Positions 16,749 through 25,383 of a stretch of 64,000 nt of DNA are shown one piece after another. This DNA comes from an uncultured Dokdonia sp. (lineage in GTDB: Bacteria > Bacteroidota > Bacteroidia > Flavobacteriales > Flavobacteriaceae). The stretch covers positions 186,001 to 250,000 of the forward strand of contig NZ_CANLNH010000004.1 of NCBI RefSeq assembly GCF_947492535.1, read 5' to 3'. A model generated the notes under the pieces. It was not told where the DNA came from, did not search any database, and saw nothing but the letters and a program-made list of their open reading frames with translations. Both the position numbers and the translations under genes were made by a program. Positions within the stretch are counted from its first letter, which is position 1. Each line of letters opens with the position of its first letter.

Positions 16749-19658
16749 TTATAGTTTTTCAGAAAGTGATACGGTGGTGTTTTTTGCTGCTTTTGGAGAA
16801 ATAGAGGTTAGATATTCAGAACTTTTGGCTTGTTTGTTTTCTACAAAAGGTCTAATTTGAAATAGCCATAATTTATCATTTTTAAAACCAAATTCTACAT
16901 CATATGCTTGCGTATCTTCTGTAGATTCTGAGGTTAATGTAGCTCTAATTTTTGAGGCTAAAACCCTTATGTCTTCTATATTACGTTCATTTAAAATAGG
17001 TGCTTCAAAAGTAGTATGATGTCCAGAAGTACCTCCAGAAGCCGGAAGCCTTATATAATCAGGTTGTCTTGCTGGTGCCAATAGGGAGTGTGTGGTTGGG
17101 GTAATGAGTCTTGTCTCAGCAGATTGCCCGTCTACAGCACCTCCAGCACCTCTGCTAAAAGCAACTGTAAGATCATTGTCATCACCAGCGTTGATTCCTT
17201 TTGTAATCATTACTCCAGAATAATCAACATCTACACTGGGAATGATTAAAATAGACGGAAATACATTTTCAGGATTTGATAAATATTTCTGTCTCCATTT
17301 AAAGCTACGCTCGGTATAAGCAGATGCCCAAACACGTTTAATTCCTTTAATAATTTCATCTTCTTTTTTTATGTTAAATAATGTCAAGTTAAGACCAGCT
17401 CCTGTAAATTCCTTTAGGTCTTCCATATTTGTGTCACTGCGTAAGAAAACGGGTACCTGACCTATTTCATTTTTAAAAGCAGATTTAAAGTTGCTCTTTA
17501 AATCATTGGTAAAACTGTTTTTTAATGGCATTTCAATAATAGCTTTATTCAAAATGCTAAGTGCCTTCAATTGATACTCTTCTATAATTTCTTCAGAGAT
17601 GTTATCTTTTCTCATGGAGTCCGCTTTCGCGAAAGCGCTATTAAGATATTCCCAATAGGTTTTATCTTGTCTTGGCATAGATTGTTCCATGTGATTTCTA
17701 AAGATACCAAATGGAATAATAATTCCTTCAACCACTTGTTCTGGAAATAAGCGCTTTAGTTCACCAAGGTTTGCCGCTTTCGGACCACATAATTTACCAG
17801 AATCTTTTGCGCTTACGTCACGCATATTTAATACAGTAGATACATCCAGTCGTATGTTCTCAACGGGAACGGTTATAATATTTTTATTGCGTTCTTTTTT
17901 GTTGAAAAGTGCTTTTTCTTGATCAGACATGTCATCTTCTTTTTTGAGGATCACATTGCCTTTGTTAGAGACTGCATAAAAAACATTTTTACCACTATAT
18001 TTCTTAAGGGCTTTTAAATTTTCATAGGATAATGCAGCATTTGGAATTCCCAGATTACGGGCTAATAATTGTACATGAGACACTAAATTTCCTTCTGAGA
18101 CAGTCATTATACCAGCAACAGGTTTCAAGTCTGCTGGCGGTCTCTCAAAAATATAAATTTTGTTTGTGTTTACTTCTATATCATCTGGGTTACCATCTAC
18201 TACGACAAGTTCGCCAAAAGTATATCCAGGATTTAAACCACGTATACTGCTTTGATTGTCTATAGTCATTACACGGTTTGTAATGTTAGATGCTTTTGCA
18301 ACTATTTTCCCTAATTCACTTACAGCTTCTCCCAAGGGAAGTGCTACACTACTGCGTATACGGTCATCTATAAAGCCATAGGCTAAAGGTTCGAATTCGG
18401 TATAGGTATTTATAATTTCTTGATAATTAGCTTTTGTCATGGCTGTACTCCATTCGACGATACTTCTACTTTTAGTGAGTAATGAACTAAGTTGCTCTAT
18501 TGTAAGTTGCTCTTCTTGAATAAGTTTTTCAATGGAAGGAGCTACTGCATCGTACTCCCATCGTTCTATCAAACCTGTCCCAACCGCTGCGCAACTCATT
18601 ACATTTATTTTGTTTAATTGCTCTCTTAAAGTGGTTGTTTCCCAACTTTGTAATTCAGTAAGTAATGTGCGTTCTAATCTATTTGAAATGTCTAATAAGA
18701 AAAGGCGGTCTTTACTTTTTGGATATGTAGCAATACTAAAACGGATTTCATTGAGAATATTTGAAATATCTGTAACTAACGAAACAACTGTTTTATTGGC
18801 AGTATTACCCGTAACAAAATCAATCATTCTTTCTGTAGATGGATTTGAGGCAGGAAGTACTTTTAATTTTTTTTCTAATTCATAAAAGTCTATAGGTGCA
18901 TAGAAAGCTTCCATAGTTTTTATAAGTGATTGAAGCTCTTTTATTGTTTCACTCGATAATGATGATTTTTTTTCAGAGATAAAGTTTTTAACAAGTACTA
19001 CATCTGCTGCCTCAGGTTTGCCATGTATTTTTATACGTGCATCCATAAAAGCCGGCGTGTTTTCAGAGATTGCTTTAGATTGACTACGCATTAATTGAGC
19101 TAAATTACTATCTCCACTGTGTGGTATATCTTTTAATGATTGACGGATTAAGTAGAAATGAGATTTAATTATCTCATTATCATTTAATAACCATTCAAAA
19201 AACTCCTTTCCCCAGGCTTCTTCATCTTCACTTTGCAATGCACCTCTATAATATTGTGCTTTACGAAGTATCCAACCATCATCTACACTTTCTAAATATT
19301 TACCAATTTGATATTGCTTTAAACGGTTGTAATTATTTTTTTTATCCAGAAAATCATTTTTAGCTACAGCGGCCAATATTTCTCCAAAATATAAATTATT
19401 AGTAGATCGTAGTTTGAGGGCAGACTCCTTGAAGCTGGCATGCTGGATTCCTCCACCAATATCATCTGGGCAAGGATCTCGGGGTTCTCTTTCTGTACCG
19501 TCTTTACAGAACCATTTAATACGGTAATAAGGACCTCGGACATCTTTTTTATAGCTATCTACTACTGTTGAAACCTGTTTAGCCGAAAGTGATTGTGCCT
19601 TTGTAGGAACGTAGAAAAAAACTAAGATGAGAAGAGAAAAAATGTACTTGATTGGCAT
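16749..19658 (-). CDS. Secreted PEP-utiliser/ATP-grasp dikinase-like protein with glucan-water-dikinase domain order
   Basis: A 969-aa protein with a Sec signal peptide (cleavage after TKAQ, residue 22). Residues about 25-440 are a helical region I do not recognise. A phosphohistidine swivel domain follows (about 475-572, catalytic His528 in NLVSHVQLLARN). The ATP-grasp (PPDK_N) domain is last: GPKAANLGEL at about 625, FLRSDTNMEDL at about 738, VWASAYTER at about 776, ending FQIRPF. PPDK and PEP synthase have the ATP-grasp domain first. Here the His domain is first, as in alpha-glucan water dikinase, so the phosphate acceptor may be a glycan or another small molecule. No PEP-binding barrel is present. 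An exact palindrome copy (17623-17636) encodes AFAKA at residues 675-679. Export of an ATP-using enzyme is odd. Confidence 0.8.
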   Translation of the reverse strand: MPIKYIFSLLILVFFYVPTKAQSLSAKQVSTVVDSYKKDVRGPYYRIKWFCKDGTEREPRDPCPDDIGGGIQHASFKESALKLRSTNNLYFGEILAAVAKNDFLDKKNNYNRLKQYQIGKYLESVDDGWILRKAQYYRGALQSEDEEAWGKEFFEWLLNDNEIIKSHFYLIRQSLKDIPHSGDSNLAQLMRSQSKAISENTPAFMDARIKIHGKPEAADVVLVKNFISEKKSSLSSETIKELQSLIKTMEAFYAPIDFYELEKKLKVLPASNPSTERMIDFVTGNTANKTVVSLVTDISNILNEIRFSIATYPKSKDRLFLLDISNRLERTLLTELQSWETTTLREQLNKINVMSCAAVGTGLIERWEYDAVAPSIEKLIQEEQLTIEQLSSLLTKSRSIVEWSTAMTKANYQEIINTYTEFEPLAYGFIDDRIRSSVALPLGEAVSELGKIVAKASNITNRVMTIDNQSSIRGLNPGYTFGELVVVDGNPDDIEVNTNKIYIFERPPADLKPVAGIMTVSEGNLVSHVQLLARNLGIPNAALSYENLKALKKYSGKNVFYAVSNKGNVILKKEDDMSDQEKALFNKKERNKNIITVPVENIRLDVSTVLNMRDVSAKDSGKLCGPKAANLGELKRLFPEQVVEGIIIPFGIFRNHMEQSMPRQDKTYWEYLNSAFAKADSMRKDNISEEIIEEYQLKALSILNKAIIEMPLKNSFTNDLKSNFKSAFKNEIGQVPVFLRSDTNMEDLKEFTGAGLNLTLFNIKKEDEIIKGIKRVWASAYTERSFKWRQKYLSNPENVFPSILIIPSVDVDYSGVMITKGINAGDDNDLTVAFSRGAGGAVDGQSAETRLITPTTHSLLAPARQPDYIRLPASGGTSGHHTTFEAPILNERNIEDIRVLASKIRATLTSESTEDTQAYDVEFGFKNDKLWLFQIRPFVENKQAKSSEYLTSISPKAAKNTTVSLSEKL
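17623..17636. repeat. Dispersed palindrome GCTTTCGCGAAAGC, in CDS
   Basis: An exact copy read on the minus strand as A-F-A-K-A (residues 675-679) in a linker of the dikinase-like protein. Confidence 0.95.
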
Positions 19659-19709
19659 ATCGCAATTTTATTTTAATGAGTGTAAATACAAGATAATCTA
19701 TGTATTAAG

Positions 19710-19913
19710 TTACTTTATGTTATTAACAAAAGTTCCTACGAATAGTGTGATAAGTCCTATTCCTATGGCAATATATGCATTTGTATTGTCTTGAGCCTGG
19801 ATACTCAGAGGTCCTAAACTTACAGATGCCTCTGGAACTATAAGTGTATATACACCATAAGCAAGTAATACAATACCTACAATGATTATAATTAGTTTAA
19901 TAGTTTTATGCAT
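19710..19913 (-). CDS. Small two-helix membrane protein
   Basis: A 67-aa protein with two hydrophobic helices (residues about 5-26 and 46-64) joined by a short polar loop. The general look is of DUF3185-like small membrane proteins, with low certainty. It lies 18 bp downstream of another tiny membrane-protein gene on the same strand and probably shares its promoter (20145-20178), which has the stress-island architecture. Confidence 0.6.
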   Translation of the reverse strand: MHKTIKLIIIIVGIVLLAYGVYTLIVPEASVSLGPLSIQAQDNTNAYIAIGIGLITLFVGTFVNNIK

Positions 19914-19931
19914 AAATATATATATTAATTT

Positions 19932-20093
19932 TTATCTTTTTACGCTTCCTCTTATAATAGAAATAAATAACAGTGTCGCAAATAATAAGAGTGACACTCT
20001 TGCAGTTCCCACATAATTTGGAGATACATTACCAAAACATGCCAGTGCAGATACTAATACGATCACAAAACATATAATAGTCCAATTATTCAT
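19932..20093 (-). CDS. Small DUF1328-like membrane protein, 53 aa
   Basis: A short ORF (ATG complement at 20091-20093, stop at 19932) encoding two hydrophobic helices, ending LLFISIIRGSVKR. It resembles the DUF1328 protein encoded at 30175 in length, hydrophobicity and the IIRG/LIRG tail. It has its own minus-strand promoter of the N19 type. A role in envelope stress is suggested by context only. Confidence 0.65.
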   Translation of the reverse strand: MNNWTIICFVIVLVSALACFGNVSPNYVGTARVSLLLFATLLFISIIRGSVKR

Positions 20094-20144
20094 AGCGTTT
20101 TATTTTTTCATTAATTATTTTATAGTATGGGAGTAACAATACTG

Positions 20145-20178
20145 CAAATGTGCATTCATATTCATATTTTTACATTAC
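20145..20178 (-). promoter_or_regulatory. Stress-island promoter, minus strand
   Basis: Read on the minus strand: GTAATGT (20178-20172), exactly 19 bp, CACATTTG (20152-20145). It drives the two small membrane-protein genes at 20093-19710, with the ATG 51 bp downstream. Confidence 0.6.
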
Positions 20179-20265
20179 AGAATTATAAATAATGGTTATA
20201 AGATTACAAGTAGCGGTGTGGTGCGTGAGTTAAAAGTAAATTATGTAATAACCCTCAATAATATT

Positions 20266-20299
20266 GTAACTAGTGATTTCTATCTTGTAGATAGTTTTG
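20266..20299 (+). promoter_or_regulatory. Stress-island promoter of the perM-like gene
   Basis: GTAACTA (20266-20272), exactly 19 bp, TAGTTTTG (20292-20299). The ATG follows 31 bp later at 20331. A second GTAATAA word lies about 22 bp upstream of the first. Confidence 0.65.
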
Positions 20300-20330
20300 T
20301 ATTGTCTATAGTCTCTGAATACTTTACGCA

Positions 20331-21443
20331 ATGACCATAAAAACGACTCCATCAAATTTTGCATTTAATATCATTGCGCTTATTGCAGTAATATTTGCAT
20401 TATATATACTTAAACCTCTCATCATGCCATTGTTGCTAGCGGCTATATTTGGAATTATGATTTTTCCAGTCCAATCTTTTTTTGAGAAAAAGTGGAGGTG
20501 TAATCGTCTATTTGCTACTATTTTTTCGATAATCATCATGTTTGGTCTTACGATACTCTTAGTATACTTAATCATTACACAACTTCGAAATTTTATGGAT
20601 AACGGGAATGAATACATTTCCAAGATTACAGAAGTGTATACAAGTATCATAGGTAATGTAGAAAAATCTCTAGATGTCAGTGATCGCAATTCTTTGTTAG
20701 AACAAGATATCGGATTTAGCGAATTATTAAAGGGTAATTTTGACAAAATTTCTACATTTATTTTTGAGTCAGGGTCTCTTTTTAGTGACGTTGTTCTAAT
20801 ACCGATCTATTTATTCTTTTTTCTATACTATCGTCGTTTCTTAAGAAACTTTGCATATCGCTTATTTTCAAAAAAATCAAAGTCTTACATAAATTTAGTT
20901 ATCAAGGAGGTATATCACATACAGCAAAACTATCTTGCGGGTTTACTGAAAGTTATGGTTATTGTAGGGGTTTTAAATACAGTAGGATTATTACTATTAG
21001 GTATTGAAAATGCAGTCTTTTTTGGATTTTTCGCGGCACTTTTATTAGTGATACCATATATAGGGGTTGTGATTGGAGCATTGTTGCCAGCATTGGTAGC
21101 ATTGGTCACTAAAGATAGTTATTGGTATGTTTTCGGAGTGTTGGCTCTATTTAGTTTTATTCAGTTTATAGAAGGAAATTTTATTACTCCTAAAGTAACA
21201 GGCGGAAAGGTAAGTGTAAACTCATTCATTGTCATCTTTTCACTTATCGCATTTGCTATGCTTTGGGGCGTTGCAGGAATGGTTGTAGCAATTCCTATAA
21301 CAGCAACAATCAAAATATTATGCGACCACTCTGAGCAATACAAAGCTTTTGGGTTTTTAATAGGAGAACCTGAAAATAAATTCTTAAGAAGCACGGCTAG
21401 GAGTCGATTAAAAAAATGGAAATCGATAAGAAAAAAACGATAA
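20331..21443 (+). CDS. AI-2E/PerM family membrane transporter
   Basis: A 370-aa inner-membrane protein with about eight helices, in the pattern of the family: two helix pairs near residues 10-80, a central soluble segment (about 85-150), then a Gly-rich helix cluster (LLVIPYIGVVIGALLPAL and FIEGNFITPKVTGGKVSVN). Family members have been linked to efflux of signalling molecules and, in some bacteria, Na+/H+ exchange. Which applies here is unknown. It is the first + strand gene of the stress island and has the N19 promoter. Confidence 0.85.
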   Translation: MTIKTTPSNFAFNIIALIAVIFALYILKPLIMPLLLAAIFGIMIFPVQSFFEKKWRCNRLFATIFSIIIMFGLTILLVYLIITQLRNFMDNGNEYISKITEVYTSIIGNVEKSLDVSDRNSLLEQDIGFSELLKGNFDKISTFIFESGSLFSDVVLIPIYLFFFLYYRRFLRNFAYRLFSKKSKSYINLVIKEVYHIQQNYLAGLLKVMVIVGVLNTVGLLLLGIENAVFFGFFAALLLVIPYIGVVIGALLPALVALVTKDSYWYVFGVLALFSFIQFIEGNFITPKVTGGKVSVNSFIVIFSLIAFAMLWGVAGMVVAIPITATIKILCDHSEQYKAFGFLIGEPENKFLRSTARSRLKKWKSIRKKR

Positions 21444-21517
21444 AGGTCAAATTATGGTAAAGTACGATTTTAGTACTAAAAATTTAAACCATATTTTTAC
21501 GTACCAATTTCAATATA

Positions 21518-22072
21518 ATGAAACTCTTTATAAAATTTGATTTTAATACAGTTTGCAATACTGTTTTGAAAGAACAATTAGATGCTCTAGATTTAAAGTA
21601 CGAAATACTCAATTTTGGAGAAGTTGCTTTTTTAGAAAAAGTGCCCGACCATAAACATGATGAGTTTACAAAGGCTTTAGAACCGTACGGAATTGAAATT
21701 GTAGAGGATCATAAGAGTATTTTAGTTCAGAAAATGAAAGATACAATCATAGATATGGTGTATAATTCAGATACAGAAGTGCACGTAAAAAGTTCAGTAT
21801 ATCTTTCTGAAAAATTAGGGCATAGCTATGGATATTTATCTAATCTTTTTTCTGAAGTTACCTATACTTCTGTAGAAAATTTTATCATTCTGCAAAAGAT
21901 AGAATACACAAAGCGACTTATTATTAATGAGAATAAAAGCCTTACAGAAATAGCTTTTCAATTAAACTATTCTAGTGTTGCGCATTTAAGTACACAATTT
22001 AAAAATACAACAGGAATAACACCTTCTGCTTTTCAAAGGATTATTGCCAAAAGAAGAGAAGAAAACAACTAA
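21518..22072 (+). CDS. Small AraC-family transcriptional regulator
   Basis: A 184-aa protein with an N-terminal domain of about 75 residues of unknown type and a C-terminal AraC double HTH (about 85-180, VYLSEKLGHSYGYLSNLF, then ending GITPSAFQRI). It precedes a response regulator (17 bp gap) and a histidine kinase, so the three probably form one signalling operon. Regulation of the surrounding stress genes is a reasonable guess without direct evidence. Confidence 0.85.
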   Translation: MKLFIKFDFNTVCNTVLKEQLDALDLKYEILNFGEVAFLEKVPDHKHDEFTKALEPYGIEIVEDHKSILVQKMKDTIIDMVYNSDTEVHVKSSVYLSEKLGHSYGYLSNLFSEVTYTSVENFIILQKIEYTKRLIINENKSLTEIAFQLNYSSVAHLSTQFKNTTGITPSAFQRIIAKRREENN

Positions 22073-22089
22073 CTTAATACCTAATACCT

Positions 22090-22536
22090 ATGGCAACTGA
22101 TTATACACACATTATACTCGCTGACGATGATGAGGATGATAGAATGTTTTTTACAGACGCTTTTGATGAATTAAAAATGACTGTAAAAGTTACTACTTAT
22201 AATGACGGTGTGTATCTTATGGATTACTTGAATCAAGAAGATGCCATCTTACCTAATATTCTATTTTTGGATTTAAATATGCCTCGTAAATCAGGAATGG
22301 AATGCTTGAAAGAGATCAAAGAAAACTCAAGATTTAAGGATGTTGTTATTGCGATATACTCTACCTCTGCTTCGGAAGAAGATATTGAGAATACATTTAT
22401 AAAAGGCGCTAATATTTATATAAAGAAGCCAAGTGATTTTAAGGTGCTTAAAAAGGTATTGTCCAACGTTGTGACAACTAACTGGCAATACCACACTAAT
22501 GGCTTAAACAAGGATAACTTTTTACTGAGACTCTAA
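22090..22536 (+). CDS. Single-domain response regulator
   Basis: A 148-aa receiver domain only. The acidic pocket is DDDEDD (residues 12-17), the phospho-acceptor is Asp61 in LFLDLNMP, and the conserved Lys is at about 112 in YIKKPSD. It lacks an output domain, so it acts by protein-protein contact or phosphotransfer. The partner kinase gene starts 7 bp downstream. Confidence 0.9.
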   Translation: MATDYTHIILADDDEDDRMFFTDAFDELKMTVKVTTYNDGVYLMDYLNQEDAILPNILFLDLNMPRKSGMECLKEIKENSRFKDVVIAIYSTSASEEDIENTFIKGANIYIKKPSDFKVLKKVLSNVVTTNWQYHTNGLNKDNFLLRL

Positions 22537-22543
22537 GCGTATT

Positions 22544-24331
22544 ATGATCATAAAAAGGATATATAAGTCTTCTTGGTTTGTAAAGGTTGTATTTGTAGTA
22601 AGTCTTTTTGCTATTATTTTTATAGCAGGGCTAGGGTACAAACATATTACCAATCTATCTAAGTCTACAGAGATGGTCATTCATACCTATAAAGTAAATG
22701 TAGAGCTAGAACAAATACTTTCATATCTTAAAGATTCAGAAACTGGACAGCGAGGCTATATCATTACGCAAGATTCATTGTACTTAAAACCCTTTATAGA
22801 AGGACGTAAAAAAGTAAATAATAGTTTTGCAGAACTTAAATACTTAACTAGCGATAATCCAGAACAGCAAAAAAATCTTAAGGAATTAAGTTCATTAATC
22901 GATAAGAGATTAGATAATCTTGAAATTGCTAGTAATTATGCTGCAAATGATCAAACAGATTTAACAAGATTTAAAGATGTTTTTCAGGAAGGGAAAAATT
23001 ATATGGGAGCTATTAGAAATAAACTCAACTATATGATTTCTATAGAAAATGATCTACTTAAAAAACGAAAAGAAGAGTATGTAAGTGATGCAAGATTCAC
23101 ACCTGTCTTTTTATATAGTTTGATTTTACTTACACTGGTCTTAATGTATGCTGCTTACGCGAAAATAAACTCAAACCTAGAAAAACTAAAAAAGTCTAAT
23201 CAGCAATTAGAAATCTTCAAAGAATCAACAAATCAATCTGAAATCATTAATAAACACGGAAGTTGGCGCTGGAATGTAGAAGAAGATAGTTTTTATTTTT
23301 CAGATAATTTATTTAGACTCTTAGGAGAAGAACCAGGATCATTTGCGCAAACTATAGAAAATTTCATGAAGTTTGTTCACCCAGAAGATGTAGAAAAGCT
23401 CTCTTCTCAGGTAGATGAAATGAAAGAAAACAAAGATCTTCCTTTTATAGTGTATAGAGTGATTCATAAAAGTGGAGACACCCGTTATTTAAAAGCATAT
23501 GGGAAGAGTACTGTAAATTCTGAAGGTATAACTCAATTATTAGGCACAACAACAGACATTACAGATGAGATAGATCATTACAATACGTTGGAAAAACGAA
23601 ATCAAGAACTGGAATTAAATAATAAAGAATTACAAGCTTTTAATTATGTTGCTAGTCATGATTTACAAGAACCTTTACGTAAAATACAGACTTTTCTCTC
23701 CAGATTAGAAGATAGAGAACAAGATAATTTTTCTGAGTCGGGCAAAAAATATGTAGAACGTATAAACAATGCAGCAAGTAGAATGCGATTGCTTATTGAT
23801 GATTTGTTACAATATTCAAGAACAAATAAATCTGATGAAATACTGAAAAATAGTGATATTAATAAATTATTAGAAGATGCTCAACAAGATTTAGCAGAAG
23901 TAATCGTAGCAAAAAATGCAACCATTACTACAGTAAAAATTCCAGAGATGAAAGTAATTCCTTTTCAGATACAGCAACTGTTTGGTAATTTGATAGGAAA
24001 TTCATTAAAATACAGTGCAAAAGATCGAAATCCGATCATTGCAATTTCATACGATAAAGTAGAAGCAAGTGATGATCAACAATTGTCAAAAGCTCTATAT
24101 GACGAATACCATAGGATTACGATTTCAGATAATGGTATTGGTTTTGAACAAGAATATGCAGAAAAGATTTTTACACTATTTAATAGACTCCATAATAAAG
24201 ATGAATATTCTGGTACAGGAATAGGACTTTCTATTTGTAAAAAAATAGTAGATAATCATAGTGGATTTATCTTTGCAAAAGGTGAGCCTAATATAGGAGC
24301 TGTTTTTTCGATATATCTTCCTTTAGTATAA
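22544..24331 (+). CDS. Sensor histidine kinase with CHASE3 and PAS domains
   Basis: A 595-aa membrane kinase. The first helix is residues 12-31. A periplasmic CHASE3 domain spans about 35-180 (ETGQRGYIITQDSLYLKPF), and the second helix is about 186-206. A PAS/PAC domain covers about 225-345. The HisKA H-box has His372 (YVASHDLQEPLRK), followed by HATPase_c with ISDNGIGF and GTGIGLSICKK. It would phosphorylate the adjacent receiver protein. A strong terminator follows, so the regulator operon ends here. Confidence 0.93.
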   Translation: MIIKRIYKSSWFVKVVFVVSLFAIIFIAGLGYKHITNLSKSTEMVIHTYKVNVELEQILSYLKDSETGQRGYIITQDSLYLKPFIEGRKKVNNSFAELKYLTSDNPEQQKNLKELSSLIDKRLDNLEIASNYAANDQTDLTRFKDVFQEGKNYMGAIRNKLNYMISIENDLLKKRKEEYVSDARFTPVFLYSLILLTLVLMYAAYAKINSNLEKLKKSNQQLEIFKESTNQSEIINKHGSWRWNVEEDSFYFSDNLFRLLGEEPGSFAQTIENFMKFVHPEDVEKLSSQVDEMKENKDLPFIVYRVIHKSGDTRYLKAYGKSTVNSEGITQLLGTTTDITDEIDHYNTLEKRNQELELNNKELQAFNYVASHDLQEPLRKIQTFLSRLEDREQDNFSESGKKYVERINNAASRMRLLIDDLLQYSRTNKSDEILKNSDINKLLEDAQQDLAEVIVAKNATITTVKIPEMKVIPFQIQQLFGNLIGNSLKYSAKDRNPIIAISYDKVEASDDQQLSKALYDEYHRITISDNGIGFEQEYAEKIFTLFNRLHNKDEYSGTGIGLSICKKIVDNHSGFIFAKGEPNIGAVFSIYLPLV

Positions 24332-24351
24332 CAGTACATTTTTGAAAAATT

Positions 24352-24388
24352 AAAATAGCCGTATTCAGTTACTGAATACGGCTATTTT
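24352..24388 (+). terminator. Strong Rho-independent terminator after the kinase gene
   Basis: A perfect 17-bp stem (24352-24368 with 24372-24388) and a TTA loop, with TTTT at the 3' side. It would also work in reverse (AAAA start). Confidence 0.9.
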
Positions 24389-24440
24389 ACATGATACCTA
24401 CACTTTATATTGTAATTACATAACATTCTCTATAAATCGT

Positions 24441-24474
24441 GTAATACGTAAAGTACTCTTTGATTGCATCTTTG
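24441..24474 (+). promoter_or_regulatory. Stress-island promoter P1
   Basis: GTAATAC (24441-24447), exactly 19 bp, CATCTTTG (24467-24474). There is no ORF until 24615, so it is either the distal of two promoters for the 24615 operon or the start of a short untranslated RNA. Confidence 0.7.
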
Positions 24475-24560
24475 TATCAACAAAGGAAAGGATAATATTT
24501 TCTTTTAATAATAAGATAAATCAACATGATGTAAATCTTATAACCATTAAGAAAAATCCT

Positions 24561-24594
24561 GTAACGCTAAAACTTATTACTCTAGCGACCTTTG
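24561..24594 (+). promoter_or_regulatory. Stress-island promoter P2
   Basis: GTAACGC (24561-24567), exactly 19 bp, GACCTTTG (24587-24594), 20 bp before the ATG at 24615. It repeats the P1 architecture 120 bp downstream. Confidence 0.6.
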
Positions 24595-24614
24595 TAAGAG
24601 AAAAGAAAAGGATT

Positions 24615-25160
24615 ATGAAAAAGGCTACAATCAGAATAATAACATCACTTCTACTAACAATAGTATTTGTTATATCGTGCAAAAAAATAATTAATTCAAA
24701 AGAAGGAAGTAAAGTTGTCAATGAGAAAATTTTAAATGATAAACTGGAAGCTACATTATTAGTAAAAGCAGCACAAAATAACCTAAATACAATAGCACTC
24801 TGTAATGCAGTAGAAAAAATAGAGGAAGATCAAGAAATAAAAAGTGTAGCAATCGCTATAAAAGAGGAACAACAAAAAATATTTGATGGTATTCAGAATT
24901 TAGCATCAGAAAATATGATATCTGTAGCTAGTAAGCCAACATATCAGGCTGATGTCTTAAAATATTTTAAAAATGAAAATATAGTAACAGTAGACATTCT
25001 AGATAATATCAAAGACAAACTTGAGACACAAATAGAAGTTTTAGATACTTTAAGATTAAAAACAGATGATAATGCCATAGAGTTAGCTGTAGAAGAATAT
25101 TTAGAGGTTCTAAAGGAAAATAAAGCAATAACCCAAAATACTTTAGAAAGTCTAGAGTAA
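24615..25160 (+). CDS. Helical lipoprotein, DUF4142-like
   Basis: A 181-aa lipoprotein (lipobox FVISC, Cys22) followed by an all-helical, Lys/Glu-rich domain of about 150 residues, resembling the ferritin-like DUF4142 proteins that are frequent in Flavobacterial stress clusters. The match is from general pattern and is not strong. It is the first gene of a run of small stress proteins (24615-26975) with short gaps and tandem promoters P1/P2. Confidence 0.6.
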   Translation: MKKATIRIITSLLLTIVFVISCKKIINSKEGSKVVNEKILNDKLEATLLVKAAQNNLNTIALCNAVEKIEEDQEIKSVAIAIKEEQQKIFDGIQNLASENMISVASKPTYQADVLKYFKNENIVTVDILDNIKDKLETQIEVLDTLRLKTDDNAIELAVEEYLEVLKENKAITQNTLESLE

Positions 25161-25180
25161 ATTAAAATAAATAAAAAGTT

Positions 25181-25333
25181 ATGAGAAGTTTATTATACAT
25201 AATTGCAGTAATACTTGTAATAGGATGGGCATTAGGATTTTTTGTCTACAGTGTAGGAGGTCTAATTCACATTTTATTAGTAATCGCAGTGATCGCAATA
25301 TTATTAAGACTCATAGGCGGCAAAGGCGTCTAG
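25181..25333 (+). CDS. Lmo0937-family small membrane protein, 50 aa
   Basis: A short ORF (ATG 25181, stop 25331-25333) with two hydrophobic segments. The pattern MRSLLYIIAVILVIGWALGF followed by a Gly pair and IHILLVIAVIAILLRLI matches the Lmo0937/DUF5670 family. It lies 20 bp after the lipoprotein gene. The function is unknown, and such proteins are commonly stress-induced. Confidence 0.85.
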   Translation: MRSLLYIIAVILVIGWALGFFVYSVGGLIHILLVIAVIAILLRLIGGKGV

Positions 25334-25383
25334 AAAAGAAAAGAAAATTAACTTAATTAATAACAATTTAAAATTTAAAAAAC

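Noticed and set aside
20324-20746. Antisense ORF of 140 codons opposite the perM-like gene
   Set aside because: It is the mirror of a well-supported membrane transporter gene and has no promoter or family features. Many similar mirror ORFs (for example 12904-13344, 9175-9567) were dropped for the same reason.
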